Part shown: positions 11,901 through 21,876 of the stretch, in pieces
Layout: each line of letters begins with the position of its first letter
How positions within the stretch are numbered: position 1 is the stretch's first letter
Assembly: GCA_902728285.1 (NCBI GenBank)
Contig: CACVBU010000196.1
Coordinates: forward strand, 374,769 to 438,768
DNA from: Clytia hemisphaerica
Taxonomy: Eukaryota; Cnidaria; Hydrozoa; Leptothecata; Clytiidae
Direction: 5' to 3'
DNA: 64,000 bases
The notes under the pieces: generated by a model
What the model saw: only the letters and a program-made list of their open reading frames with translations
Databases searched by the model: none
Told to the model about the DNA's origin: nothing
Translations under genes and position numbers: made by a program

Positions 11901-14900
11901 CAAAGACAAGTCAAAGATATAACATATAAAGAAGAAATAGAAACTTACTAAAAACACTGTGACTGAACATACACGTACACGTCGACAGATACTTTCAACT
12001 GACACTCAAAATTCCAACACGCAGATTTATAACACATCACAACAACTCATACAACAACTAGACGATCCACAAGGGACGAACACGTAACTATACACACAAT
12101 ACAGTACTATACAATAAAATACACAACTCTCTAGACACATAATAATAAACAATACACGTGGGACTAATACAAATTATATAGTAATCATTTATATTTCACT
12201 GCAAAAGTCCTATCAAATAATAAATCTAAGAACAAAGGAAAAGATGAAAACAAACGTAAAACTAAAAGACAAATTAGCTGCATTTTGGCAGTTACAATAA
12301 TCGATAATCGATTTTATTGATTAGTAACGTCTGGATTCCAGCCAAGCCATATTTTATCATTCTACAGAAATCCCTGCTTGAAAAATCAAGTCGAGCCAAA
12401 ATGGTTGAGTTTACTAAACTTTGCCAAATTGAAACGCAGGAAAATATCATATGACGTATGACCAGCTTCTGTTCACTCTGATCATGATTCTGATCACGTG
12501 ATATAGCTTGATGTTTTGACTTTTTTAAACCATTGAAATCATTTGTTTATACTGCACTAAAGGTCTTTCTAGATTACCGCGCAAAAAAACCAAGGGTTAA
12601 CATGAACTTTAAAGCCTGCTGCGGGAAAGGGAAATGGTTTTGAAAAACCAAATATACACAAAAAGTTTTAATATTATCAAACTATCATGAAAACAAGTGA
12701 CATTTACATGGTTGATCTTTATAAAGTTTGATCTGAAGGTTTGTTGTAAAGAAAGTTGACCCCCGTGTTGGTTTTATAACCTATATTTTGAGATTTGTGA
12801 GAAGACAAATGTTATTGTAAAAAAAAAGTCATTTGGTTAAGTGTAATCATACCCTTTTCAGGGAACTGGACCAACATTTTTAAAGTCAGAATTCATTGCA
12901 CGTAATGCAGCGTGGTTTGAAACCTTGCTGGTGGTTGTTGTAGGTCTGGTAGTAAATGGATTTATTTCTGAATGTAAACATTACTGCAGCTAGAATATTT
13001 TCTTTATTTTGACAAACAAAAGGTTCAAGGTTTGTTTACTTTTTATTTTATATACTGCATTTCTCTGTTTTATTCTGCTGTAGTAGGCAATTGAAAATTT
13101 TTGTTTTTGTTTTTGTCAGTGTTCGCTCAGCAGCCATTTTGAATTTTTTTCGACGTCTAAACTCTGCAATTTTGTGACCTCTACAGAATCAATGATTTTG
13201 CCTGAGGGGAACAACAGTGTGCAATCACAAACATCTAACGACACTGTCATCATTGACAATAAAACAAAGGATTCAAATGTGAAGAGTGTTGTAAACATTC
13301 CAACAACCTTCCATCGAAATGATCTGTCACAGCTGAGTCTACCATTTTTAACACAGAAAAATTTTATCTGTTAATCATTTTCTCAAGCAAACAGTACGTG
13401 AAGCGATTCTAGCTTTAAGATAGTGCTGTGGATCATCAGTGGATAGTATTCAATTATCATTATCCCTTTATTTTCATTCCTAGAACTTTTCAAAAAAAAG
13501 GAAAAACAGAAAAGTTATATTTTTTACTGCTCTATTCAAAGATCTTCTATGAGGCGTTTTTTTGCAAACTTAAAAAAAAGTGATTTTGTCCTGCTTTTGC
13601 GGGACTTTGGCGTAAGTGCTTGCGTGCAGCATAGGGTACAAAGTCCAAATATGTGTTTCCAGTAGTTTTTGTATAAAGAGTAAGGTCTATACTGCTGGTA
13701 CAGTTGCTAGGAAGGTGTTAACTTCTTTTTATAGTTTCTGTCCTAGACAAGTCAGATCAATTTTCAGTTGAGAACAGCAGACAACCATCAAGCGATTTTT
13801 TGGGAGAAAATGTGGGAAACAAAAAGCTTTCTTTTCATACTCGTTGTGGTCTACTGGCCCTTGTTTCCTTTTTGGCAATATTTCAACTTTATGTGGAAAT
13901 CTTGAGTTTTCACCACTGAAATAAAAACTTTTTACCTGCTACTTTTTCTAAGATGCTTTCAAGCATTGGCTTAGTAAATTTTGTTTTGCACCATTTTAAT
14001 CAGGACCCTCCCGGTGCTCCATAAACGCCCAGGGCAAAAAGTGCCGTTTTGCCATTCTGGATCACTTCCAGTGTTCCCGAGCACGATATCTGCGATATAA
14101 TTACGATAGCGCATTCGCTGTGCTAATCATATGAGAACTAACTGCGCACGCAGTCGCACACACCTATCTTAAAAAAATCAGCCAACTCATGGAAGTGAAA
14201 CCTCATGTTTTTTAATTTTTTCAATATTTCAACCAGTGATGCTTTCGAATATAATGTGACAAATTCAATTTCATTAATGGCTGAACCATCATATCAATGT
14301 TTTTTGTAACCATGTTTAAACAGTTTTTTAGGACGTGTTGAAAATCACTTGCCCCGGAACTTTCCGGAGAGTAAAAATAGTGTTTTTTTAGCCGGAAGTT
14401 TCCAGAGCGCCGGGAGGGTTCTTTTTAATCACTTCAATAGCGGTTGCTACTTAAAAGATGATGTTTGAGACCACGTGTGTGTGATATCATCTTTTTAGTC
14501 TACTTTCACGCACCATTTTATGTATATTTTGAAAAGATAGGACACAGTTTGACCAAAAAAAGTGAGTACCTTATTACACGAATATTACTAGAAGTCATTT
14601 TATTAAAATGAAGTGAAAAATTTCGTGTTAACAAAACCCCCTTAATTAAAACCAGCCGCTGTTACCTTGAAAAAGCAGAAAAATTCATGTTAATTTCAGA
14701 TCGTCCAAATCTCTGCTTGCTTAGATGCTCAGGCCTGAACAGGCCCCTTGCTCCTCATGACCAGGGCTTTCCAAGCATGACTGTCCATGGCAACTTCTTC
14801 TAGTTGAGCCAGTGCAGAACCAGTATCAACATACATTTGGTCTTTCCATCTCTTTGGAGGTCTTCCATGCGGTCTGGGGTTTGTGAAGTCGTCTTCGAGG

Positions 14901-17900
14901 GCAATTTTGACGGGATTATCCAGGTCTCTGCGAATAACATGGCCAAACCAGGAGAGACATCTCTTCCTAACGATGTCAACAATGGTGGTGGTGACTCCAA
15001 GCCGGTTTCTGATTTCAACATTACGAACACGGTCCATTAAATGTAAGGCCAAGAAGTGATCTGAAACATCTCATTTCGAAAACTAGCAGTAACTGTGTAT
15101 CTGATTTTTTCAGTGTCCAGGTTTCCGAGGCATAAATTGCTATGGGGACGATGAGCGCGTTGTAGAGTCGTAATTTCAGCTTCAGCCTTATGTTACGCCA
15201 TATTTGATCTCTTAAGCGTCCAAAGCTGGAAGATGCTAAGCCCAGTCTTCGTTTGATGTCATTTGTAGTGCCTAGAACGTTACTTCCCAGGAAAACAAAG
15301 TCACTGACATTCTCAACGCTCTCATTGTTGATTTGAATGGGTACTGGCGAGTTACTGATGGTTTTGCATTTAGATGCGTTGATCTTCATTCCCCATTTGG
15401 AACAAGCGGTCTCAAGTTCAGCTGTCGATATTTCTAATTTTTCAAAGATTGCCGTCACAAGTGTAGTGTCATCAGCATACCTAAGCTCCATGGACATATT
15501 TTCTTTTAGTTCAAGGTGGTCATCGAGACTCTTCAGCTCATCCATAACGAATTCCAGAAATATGTTAAATAGGACTGGAGGTAGCAGACAACCTTGTCGT
15601 ACACCAAATTTCAAGGCCGTTGAATACTTTTAAGCCTAGTAATATTTGTATTTACTCTTATTGGAACTAATTTTCGCAGGCGCTAATTTTCGTGGTCGAA
15701 AAAATATCCGAAAAATTGCATTTCACGGGTTTTAATTTTTGCATTTTTTTTTCATTCTGGAATTTTCGCTGGTTTTAATTTTCATATTTTTGCCCTTTTT
15801 TGAACAAATTTCTTTCATTTTCCTAGGGATTTTTCCTATTTTTTGATAAAACAAAAAACGCTAAAATTAATTCCCGCGAAAATTAGTTCCAATAAGGTAC
15901 AATAAGGTAGTTTTTCACAATCCATTTTTCTTTTGAAGTACTTTACCAATTCTCAAAAGTTACCCTCATTTTTTCTCTTGTGCTTAGGTCTATCAGATGA
16001 GCCTACTTTTATTTCTTCTGCTTAATTTTGGTTGACTCCCCTACCTAAAATCTCCATACAAAATTTATGGAAAATGCATATTTGGGCTTTGTATCCAATG
16101 CTGCATCCAAGCACTTCAAACTAAAGTCCTGCAAAAGTAGGACAACAATCAGTTCTTTGAAGTTTGCAAAAAAAAAAAGCTACATTGAAGATCTTCCAAA
16201 TTCAGTATCCCAGACGTAATTAATCGAGCTTTGTTGTCCAATTAATGTTCTACTAAGTGAACTTTAATCAAATACTCACAAATTCTTCAAAATAAAAATT
16301 TTGATTAAAGAAATCGAACTAAAATAGAACTCTTTAAAAATAGAGACCTTTAATAGTTCGATTAGTTTGATTACATTAAACAACCTTAATCGAACTTAGT
16401 CTCACTTAATATGTTTTGTCGAACTTAACTGAATACTCACAATTTTTGCGGCTTTTAAAGATTTTAATTAAAGAATGTAATCAAACTTTTGTAGTTCCAG
16501 TAAGTTCGACCAAGTTCGATTAGTTCGGTAGTCGAACTGTTCTATTAATTACGTCTGGATTATTGTGAATAAAAATTGTATATAGAAGTTATCTCTGTTA
16601 TTTTTTAAGTAAAACTATGCCATTGCAGAAATAATGTAATTTTCATGAGCACAAGACTCAATAAATCAAACAATTTAAACACAAAACTAGCATTACACAA
16701 GTGACAATAAAATTGTGAATATACAAAATAGACAATAATTACCTAGGGAGTAAAGTGTTAGTATATATAAGTTATAAGTATTATTATTATCATGATATGT
16801 ACAAAAGAAAAAGAAAATTTAATTGCAATGAGTTATATAACAAAGAGTGAAGGGTTGAATATCATGATATTAAGTTTGATTGTCACGGCGATGTTATGGA
16901 AGGGGGTGGGGGTTTGTAAATAAAATCAGCATTTTTCGTGGCATGTTTGAGTTTGGATGGCTCCCCTTAGTGTGTAATTTTGTTGAAGAATGATTAATTT
17001 ATCTTCTCTTGAAAACCAAAATTATATCATATCCTCTCATCTCTTAAAACCATCCTTTCAAAAAACCTTTTAATGTTTGGACATAAAAAAACTTTTAATT
17101 TCTTAGAAGTGACAGCTAGCGAAATGAGCTTAATTATCTTTGATACTTGCTAACAAAATTTCAATTTGACTAGCAAAGGTTTTGTTTCACTTTGCACCCT
17201 TTTACTTTAGAAATTTTACACTGTTTGCACATTAAACGGTTCATAAGCTACCGCTGTAATTAGTGTGGGTTATAGTTATTTACATTTATTAAAAAGAAAA
17301 ACTGGTTATCAGACCTCACACTATGGTCTCAACCAGGAATGGATACTTGTAAAATTATTATAAGTTACTAAAGGAGGGGCAACTTTCCCAGGACGTTGTC
17401 TTCTCAGGCATATTATTGTTCGTTATTTTAAGGAGAAAATCTTTAATTTTGAGATATTATGTTGGACTGTTTGTATGCTGCGTGTTGATCTTTCAAGATG
17501 CTTAAGATGAAGCACAAAGAAAAAAAATTTGGCAAGTTATCCAGATAATTGTAAACAATGACAACTTGGTAGGGCAGGATTTCATAAAATAAGAGGCTCA
17601 AAATATATGGGGAATGTTATGTTTTTTTGAGGCTACTATATACGGGGATGAATATCTCAGAAAAAAAGTAAACATTTCACCAGGGTGTGAAACATGGTCC
17701 TGTGCCAAGATAAAGGAAAGTGAGTTTTCAAATACCGTGATACAGACCTTCAGACCCTTGCCACAAAAAATTGATGGCTCTCCTTACTCACTATATTTTT
17801 CTCTAATCAAGGAACAGACACAGAAAGTAAGTAAGATGTGCCGGTAAAAAAATTATTATTATACAATAGATTGGATGTTGTGAATTTTTTTTATTCTTTC

Positions 17901-19724
17901 TTTTCTTCTGTAGCTTGTTTTCCAAAGTATCACAATGTTAAGAAGAAAGTGCGCATTCACCGCGAGAAAATGGATGCCATGAAACTCAAATTTGACGTAA
18001 GTAATAATTAATTAAAGTTCTTTCAATTTTTATCATTTTTATAGGCTACTATGTATTGTCTTTCCAAAAGCGCTTTTAACGGCTAATACATCCCTGTCTC
18101 ACAACCCTGGTGGAATTTTTTTCCCCAGTTAGAATGCTAATTTCTATCGTAATACCAACGGGGATAAAAATTGCTAAAAAAAATACATGGTTTTGGAGTG
18201 CATTTTTTTCATTATATTTCAAATAGGAATACAGTCAAAGTTAATTTCCGAGTGAGAAAATGCTTATGAGTTATGAAGCATTTTTAAACAAATGAAAAAC
18301 AACTGGTGCTCCTTCTCGCCCCGTGCGAGCACAGATTTGAAGAAAAAAAATGTGATGCGCCTGCTTTTTACATCAGAGACAATATTTACAAGTTTAAGAA
18401 ATTTGTCGGCTGTTTACTTTCAGAGACTTGACGTTGAAGACAAACCAACAGGATGCATTTTGTGTCCACATAAGAACACAGATATTCAGATTGATTATAA
18501 GGTAATCTTCAAAATAAGCTCTAATATTCTATAAAACTTGTCTGTTTCTCTGAGATTTAACCTTATTCTAAATTCACTCAACCTTGCCCAATCAAAAATT
18601 GCTATGCTTGCATCGTACAATTCATCAGACTTTTCGATACAGTTAAATGGATTTTTGTTAATCCCATTTTTTTATTTATCCTCCTTTCACAGAATGTGCG
18701 CCTATTGTCTCAATTCGTTTCACCCAACACCGGAAGAATATACGGCAGAAAAATCACAGGTTTGGTGACATATTTAACTTATATCCTCAAATAAGTGTTG
18801 CGGCGTTCTTCAAATCTTTGCGATTCTGGGTGTGGCGCTCTTTAGGGTGGAACTTATGAGAGGGCGACTCTTTTCAGTAATTGAAATATCCATTGTATTT
18901 AAGAAGCCCTCAAAAGATTAAAAAAATAACGCGAATTTTACTACTATGATTGTTGATAGTTTCAAAAGGGGTAAGGGGTTGTCAAAAACCTCGAATAATG
19001 GCTAATGTCTATGAAATTCTAATGAGTATTTTAGAGGGCGATTTCTACTTAAGGTCTAAAAAGGGGAAATACAGTATTTGAAAATTATATTTTGAACATA
19101 TTAATTTGAAGACTTTTCAAAATTGGGAAAATATAACTATAGAAAAGAAATGTTCAGTTAACACCCCCCCCCCAGTTCGATCAATACAGAGAATAAAAAG
19201 ATCAAGTCTATTTTTTTAGATGAGCAGAAATTTTAGACTTGATTTTATTTTTATTTTCTTTCTTCAGGTTTATGTGACAAAAAACAAAAAGAAGTGACGA
19301 ATGCAATCAACCGTGCAAGAAGGATAGGTAATATTAATTATGTACTATTAATTATTGATTCTGCAACTACATTTACATGGGGCTAGTCAACGGGGGACAT
19401 GGCCCCTCACTTTTTTGCAGACCATACTTATGTTATACGTTAGAACAACTTTAAACAGACCAAATCAAGTCATAAAGACTGTTTTTCTCCCCAATTGAAT
19501 AACGTTTTAGGGTGTTTTGAGGGTGTAAAAATTAATCTGAATATTAGACCCCCCACTCCAAGTGGCTCGCCATGCCCATGATTTATGAGTCGGTAATTTT
19601 GGTACAGTTTTTCTTTCATGCGCTCGAATGCTCTGTTAAAACGAATCCTTTACATTTATTTTTAGGGTTAATGCCAATTACGATGAAATATTTTGACTTT
19701 CACGAAGACCCAAAGCTATTCTGA
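2995..19724 (+). CDS. MRPS18C: Mitochondrial small-subunit ribosomal protein bS18m (MRPS18C), six exons
   Basis: Structural protein of the mitochondrial ribosome small subunit. Exons: 2995-3094, 17914-17996, 18424-18501, 18693-18759, 19268-19327 and 19666-19724, all with GT donors and AG acceptors. The spliced length is 447 nt, exactly 148 residues plus stop; the human protein is of similar size. The S18 core is unmistakable: CILC (residues 72-75), IDYKNVRLLSQFVSP, GRIYGRKITGLCDKKQKE and INRARRIGLMP. This matches the C paralogue (ITGLC then KKQKE) better than the A or B forms. Cys72, Cys75 and Cys112 lie where S18 homologues carry metal-site cysteines. Exon 1 is less certain. It starts ATGGCGGCCATG, encodes a short Arg-containing, acid-poor start as expected of a mitochondrial presequence, and ends in the phase exon 2 needs, but it lies 14.8 kb upstream across nested transposons. 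An alternative first exon cannot be excluded; exons 2-6 are secure. Confidence 0.88.
4114..7026. mobile_element. Fourth-level element, CCGTAAACGGCCATAACTTG ends, TA target
   Basis: The left end at 4114 (CCGTAAACGGCCATAACTTG, then CAAC) is repeated in inverse at the right end, stopping at 7026, with TA at 4112-4113 and 7027-7028. The word ACTTGCAAC is repeated inside both ends. A 111-residue plus-strand frame at 4344-4679 is unrecognised and may be a remnant of an element protein or chance. At 5345-5535 there is a relative of 18088-18260. Confidence 0.75.
6220..6449. mobile_element. Innermost (fifth-level) foldback element, TACTTTAATTG ends
   Basis: TACTTTAATTGAATTAATTT at the left and its complement at the right, with TTTGCGA/TCGCGAA words between. 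It belongs to the TACYTTA-ended group also seen at 15653, 23577, 32214, 45264 and 59030. Confidence 0.75.
8459..8540 (+). repeat. tRNA-like segment with intact Pol III A and B boxes (tRNA pseudogene or SINE head)
   Basis: A box TGGCTCAACGG (8465-8475) and B box GGTTCGAATCC (8518-8528) match the consensus at every defined position. The acceptor and T stems do not pair properly, and the anticodon loop (possible GAT) has an imperfect stem, so a functional tRNA is unlikely. No clear SINE tail or target duplication is seen. Confidence 0.55.
9030..9640. repeat. AATCGATA word field
   Basis: More than 15 copies of ATCGAT or AATCGATA within 9040-9200 and 9466-9640, with the phrase GATACTCACAATTTTTT twice (about 9068 and 9549). 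The same words resume at 12297-12320, after the LTR insertion, and end at ACGTCTGG (12334), which matches the end of the 16210-16559 element. This is probably an element of its own whose left terminus I cannot place. Confidence 0.6.
9205..9466. mobile_element. ACACG-T(n) ended element with TGTTTCTTA words
   Basis: Inverted ends ACACGTTTTTTTTTAAGAAA and its complement. TGTTTCTTA recurs about five times and GCCTCA/GAGCCT five times. It is inserted in the AATCGATA field. It belongs to the family also seen at 21877, 30612, 43505 and 56238. Confidence 0.7.
9989..10038 (+). repeat. Two direct copies of a 23-24 bp unit
   Basis: TTAACGATTAATTGCTCTCT and TTAACAATTAATTGCTCTCT lie head to tail, just left of the LTR element. 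Confidence 0.6.
10086..10673 (-). repeat. LTR, left copy (3' LTR in the direction of the ORFs)
   Basis: 588-bp direct repeat with TG...CA ends, about 98% identical to 11709-12296. The larger minus-strand open frame of the element runs into it and stops at 10590. Confidence 0.85.
10590..11189 (-). CDS. Unrecognised ORF with C-terminal membrane segments, LTR element (199 aa)
   Basis: Unknown protein. Residues 1-45 repeat the words of the preceding frame (VSPPSVQEVAHHCDK). The middle is charged and helix-prone. From about residue 120 there are two or three strongly hydrophobic stretches (around 122-160 and 180-199), and the last of these is encoded by the LTR itself. The overlap of 37 bases with the preceding frame would allow a programmed or accidental frameshift. 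A membrane-protein role is only an inference; it could also be a chance frame in AT-rich DNA. Confidence 0.35.
   Translation of the reverse strand: MQEVAHIFDKVLNVEKLRNASIVSPPSVQEVAHHCDKVSTAAIEKRKFKFVRIKYSYLEPNDSTEPSEESAVYFEENHKGFAQSILHSFKLLKTWSEELRRQNKELELYDMMSSRLLYNRIFLRFFWMYFSFLDFNFIVLLVGLMLYFLIVLYVMLGFYFGVSRISILDSWECNCQNAANLSFSFMFVFIVSFVLRFII
11153..11554 (-). CDS. Unrecognised ORF inside the LTR element (133 aa)
   Basis: I do not recognise this protein. It reads as plausible coding sequence: mixed, charged and alpha-helix-like, starting MSLELAYQFGTQ and rich in Leu, Glu and Asp. A shorter minus-strand frame of about 31 codons precedes it (start near 11681). A segment of about 50 bp is tandemly duplicated at 11088-11144 and 11172-11223, so its C-terminal words recur in the next frame. 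It may be one product with the downstream 199-residue frame joined by frameshift or splicing. It lacks the zinc knuckle or aspartic protease motif that gag-pol would show. Confidence 0.4.
   Translation of the reverse strand: MSLELAYQFGTQRIKFIEAISHSCRTLEYIFKSNDDIELVVWMFRGEHNALLKLLNDFLKFYSDYECLLSNCPDEDVYGKNLIENAYKLLDSAPDHLKDHYFVNPVLEEVPLRNVSVVSPRLCKKLHIFLTKF
11709..12296 (-). repeat. LTR, right copy (5' LTR in the direction of the ORFs)
   Basis: 588-bp direct repeat with TG...CA ends, followed by the ATAAT target duplication at 12297-12301. Confidence 0.85.
12335..13530 (+). other. Intronic stretch with two possible unrecognised exon-like segments
   Basis: Two pieces look more coding-like than their surroundings. 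After a CAG acceptor at about 12861, GGAACTGGACCAACATTT reads GTGPTFLKSEFIARNAAWFE. After a CTACAG at about 13187, an open frame to 13374 reads MILPEGNNSVQSQTSND and onward. Neither belongs to a family I know, they are not joined in an obvious way, and they may be element-derived. Nothing else is seen. Confidence 0.25.
14003..14421. mobile_element. Short inverted-repeat element, GRACCCTCCCGGYGCTC ends
   Basis: GGACCCTCCCGGTGCTC at the left; GAGCGCCGGGAGGGTTC at the right. 419 bp, no frame, and no clear target duplication beyond similar TTTTAATC flanks. Confidence 0.65.
14700..15640 (-). mobile_element. 5'-truncated non-LTR retrotransposon (LINE), reverse transcriptase remnant
   Basis: On the minus strand 15614-15021 encodes the back half of a reverse transcriptase: GVRQGCLLPPVLFN, then RYADDTTL (the catalytic YADD), then the thumb-side ASETWTLKK and FEMRCFRSLLG. 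A one-base frameshift near 15040 separates it from 15052-14729, which continues with DRVRNVEIRNRLG, SWFGHVIRR, GRPPKRWKDQ and a final HAWKALV. The organisation is that of RTE/CR1/Jockey-like LINEs; the exact clade needs a tree. The endonuclease and N-terminal reverse transcriptase domains are absent. The copy is truncated at about 15633, next to a short foldback element, and is dead. Confidence 0.85.
14729..15614 (-). pseudogene. LINE reverse transcriptase fragment, frameshifted
   Basis: Two frames of 197 and 107 residues that together form the C-terminal reverse transcriptase region and tail of a LINE ORF2. They are broken by a single-base shift near 15040. The YADD active site is intact, but the first half of the protein is missing. 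Confidence 0.8.
15653..15899. mobile_element. Foldback element, TACYCTTATTGGAACTAATTTTCG ends
   Basis: The left arm ATTGGAACTAATTTTCGC and the right arm GCGAAAATTAGTTCCAAT pair perfectly. About 245 bp long. The right terminal word AATAAGGTA is duplicated just outside (15891-15909). Confidence 0.75.
16210..16559. mobile_element. Word-array element, CCAGACGTAATTAAT ends, AAGTTCGATTAGTTCGA words
   Basis: 350 bp. CCAGACGTAATTAATCGA and its complement at the ends. TTCGA/TCGAA words with GTTCGATTAG recur about ten times. The phrase ATACTCACAA(A)TT occurs twice, as in the AATCGATA field. Confidence 0.75.
16560..17913 (+). other. Intronic stretch, nothing recognised
   Basis: AT-rich sequence before MRPS18C exon 2. 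A 77-codon frame at 17614-17847 has a possible donor, but in the wrong phase to join exon 2, so I do not count it as an exon. Confidence 0.4.
18088..18260 (+). repeat. Fragment of the CTCACAGCCCCGGTGG repeat family in MRPS18C intron 2
   Basis: CCCTGTCTCACAACCCTGGT begins a segment that matches 5345-5535, including ATGGTTTTGGAGTGCA. It is a solitary end without a partner. Confidence 0.6.
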
Positions 19725-20444
19725 TGATCATAAGTCAATCGAGGCGCAGAGGGTACTTTGGTCAATTTTTTTCATTGAAGAAACAACAGGTACCGTATCA
19801 TCTACCTTTCTTTGAAGGGATTTGAAGTGTTTATATGGCTAGCAATCTCAAAGGAAAACTCAAGTGTACATATTTTTTTACTACTACTGAAAATGAAATA
19901 TTATTATATAACAATCAGCGAATTTAAATTCATTAGACATGAAATTATTATCAGACTTTACAGAAACTTTCAAAATTAAACAAGGAAGCCTTTTTTGAAA
20001 TATCTTTTAGGACCACCTTGAAGAAGTACAGTAGGAACACTTCGCTTTTGCAATTACGTTTGCAATTAAATTAAGAAATCTTCTTGACCTTTGCAATAGA
20101 AAATAATTTTGAAATTTGTCAACTTATTTGTGTTAAGTGGGTGTAAGGAGCAGCAATAGGAAGTTCCTTAGTTTTAATAATAAGGTTTAAGCTTTAATGT
20201 CAACTTTGCTTCGTATGTTTCTGGTTTCAACTCATCGAATTGCTCTTCATTTTTGGAAAGTTTTGAAATCATTTTAGATTAAAAGAATTATTGTGGATGT
20301 GATGAAATCACTCACTTAGCAATCACCTATTATGGTATTACAAAATCCAAGTATTTTATAGAAAATTAAAATAACGAAATTAGACAATTCCCATCTTTTT
20401 TCAGCCATATGAGTACGTGACTTTCCTTGAAAATTTACTTTATA
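19725..20444. other. 3' flank of MRPS18C, nothing further recognised
   Basis: AT-rich, with no frame of interest and no clear AATAAA close to the stop. Confidence 0.4.
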
Positions 20445-21468
20445 CCCGGGTGTGTCAAAAAAAACGCCCCTATTTTACAATCTTTGACGTACATTTTTCT
20501 ATTCAGTTGAACTGCATGAATTTTTTTGTGATTATTGTACATTTTATTTCCAAACATTTCTAAAAGTTTGGCAGAGCTACCTCAAATGAATTTAAAGTTA
20601 TGAGTATTCTCGCATCATAACTACTTTTAGTGTTGTTTACAGTAGCAATTAATTGACGTCAAAGAAGACGTCAAACCTTTACATTCTAGCTTTCCTATCA
20701 GCTGTAAAAACCGTTTTAAAGTGAAATTGAAGTTTAAGCTAGATGCAGAAGGGAATATTCCTACTAAACCAAAATTTTTTAATGTCAAACTTATCTTGTT
20801 TTCAAATTAAAGGGGTTTTGGGAATCTTTTCACAGTGTTATCGTAACATCTCAAGGTGTTCAAGGCAATGTAAAGCATTTCTTAGCAAAACAAATTTTCA
20901 TCAATTCGTTTCATTTCCATTATTTAATCGATCATATTATATTATACAAGCTCCGTTCTGCTTCTTTAACATTTTGCAAAACAGTTGAACTGAAAACCTA
21001 AGGATTTTGATTTACAAAAGTAATAACATCGGTTCATTTCTGCACCATTGACGATTTGAAAGTATTTTTTTGTCGTCGCATTTGACGTTAAAAAATGGCT
21101 TGGTTGGAACTAGCTAGAATCTATCAAATATTGACCTTGGAACAAAACTTGACCTATGAAATGAAAAAATGATGCCATTTTTATGTTTTAAAAGTATGGA
21201 GACAAAATAAGAGCGTAAAAACGAAGGGTAGTTTAGTTCCTTGTTCCTATGGGAAAATTTAACTATGAAAATCCGTGAACAATGAAAAATTGACCTAAGT
21301 CAGCGGAATTATCATAAAGTCACTTTAACTGAACATACAAATGTGTAATTTTCACCAAGGGTAAAAAATTAAATTTTAAATCTTTCCTAAAAATTTCATT
21401 TGTCTTTGTTCAATAGAAATTTGTACGCCAAAAATCGGAAAATAGGCGCGTTTTTTTGACACACCCGG
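20445..21468. mobile_element. Mariner-like non-autonomous element, 1024 bp
   Basis: TA|CCCGGGTGTGTCAAAAAAAA at the left and the complementary TTTTTTGACACACCCGG|TA at the right, with GCGCCTATTTT and GGCGTACAAATTTCTATT continuing the repeat inward. It starts 720 bp after the MRPS18C stop. No transposase frame. Confidence 0.75.
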
Positions 21469-21876
21469 TATAATTCCCTGTCAAAAAGATATTCACAAGG
21501 ACAATATTTCCGTTTTCAAAGATCCTCGTAGCCACCACCTGTAGCAAGCACTAACTTTAGTGGAGGTTAAATTTTTTGCACCCCCTCCTTTAGGAAGCCA
21601 TTTGTAACTACTAATCGGTCGAACAAAAATAATGTAATAATCACATATTTTTATATAACATCAACAGATGAATGTATGAAAAGATTGCCTCATCATCACT
21701 TTCCCTGTTCTAACTTCCTTCAATGAAAATAAAGTTGCTTCTTTCTTTTCTCAAGGAACTTTGTTTCTCAAACAAGAAATCTTTATTTACAATTAATTTC
21801 CTGACTACTTTTTATATTTTGTACAAGGAACTTAACTCGACACTTATGTAACGTTTTAGTCTGCGTGAGTGCGTTT

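Larger units (their letters stand above)
10086..12296 (-). mobile_element. LTR retrotransposon-like element, two near-identical LTRs, no gag/pol
   Basis: Two direct repeats of 588 bp (10086-10673 and 11709-12296) begin TGTAGCTGCC and end GGCAGTTACA. They are flanked by a perfect 5-bp duplication ATAAT (10081-10085 and 12297-12301). I count about 11 differences between the LTRs, so the insertion is fairly recent. The 1035-bp interior has no protease, reverse transcriptase, RNase H or integrase. It carries small open frames on the minus strand instead, so transcription is probably leftward and the element non-autonomous. No convincing primer-binding site is visible; a short purine run (TTGGGAG on the minus strand) sits at the leftward 3' LTR junction. 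It lies in a field of AATCGATA words inside the long first intron assigned to MRPS18C. Confidence 0.85.
13538..16198. repeat. Inverted pair of about 120 bp enclosing the LINE fragment and two foldbacks
   Basis: 13538-13660 (AAGATCTTC, TTGCAAACTT, TTTTGCGGGACTTTGG, GCAGCATAGGGTACAAAG) is complemented by 16078-16198 at roughly 80% identity by eye. It could be the ends of a 2.7-kb element or two separate inverted copies of a repeat. Confidence 0.5.

Noticed and set aside
17614-17847. 77-codon frame with a GTAAGT donor, as a first exon of MRPS18C
   Set aside because: Its splice phase would put exon 2 out of frame and reach a stop, and it does not look like a presequence.
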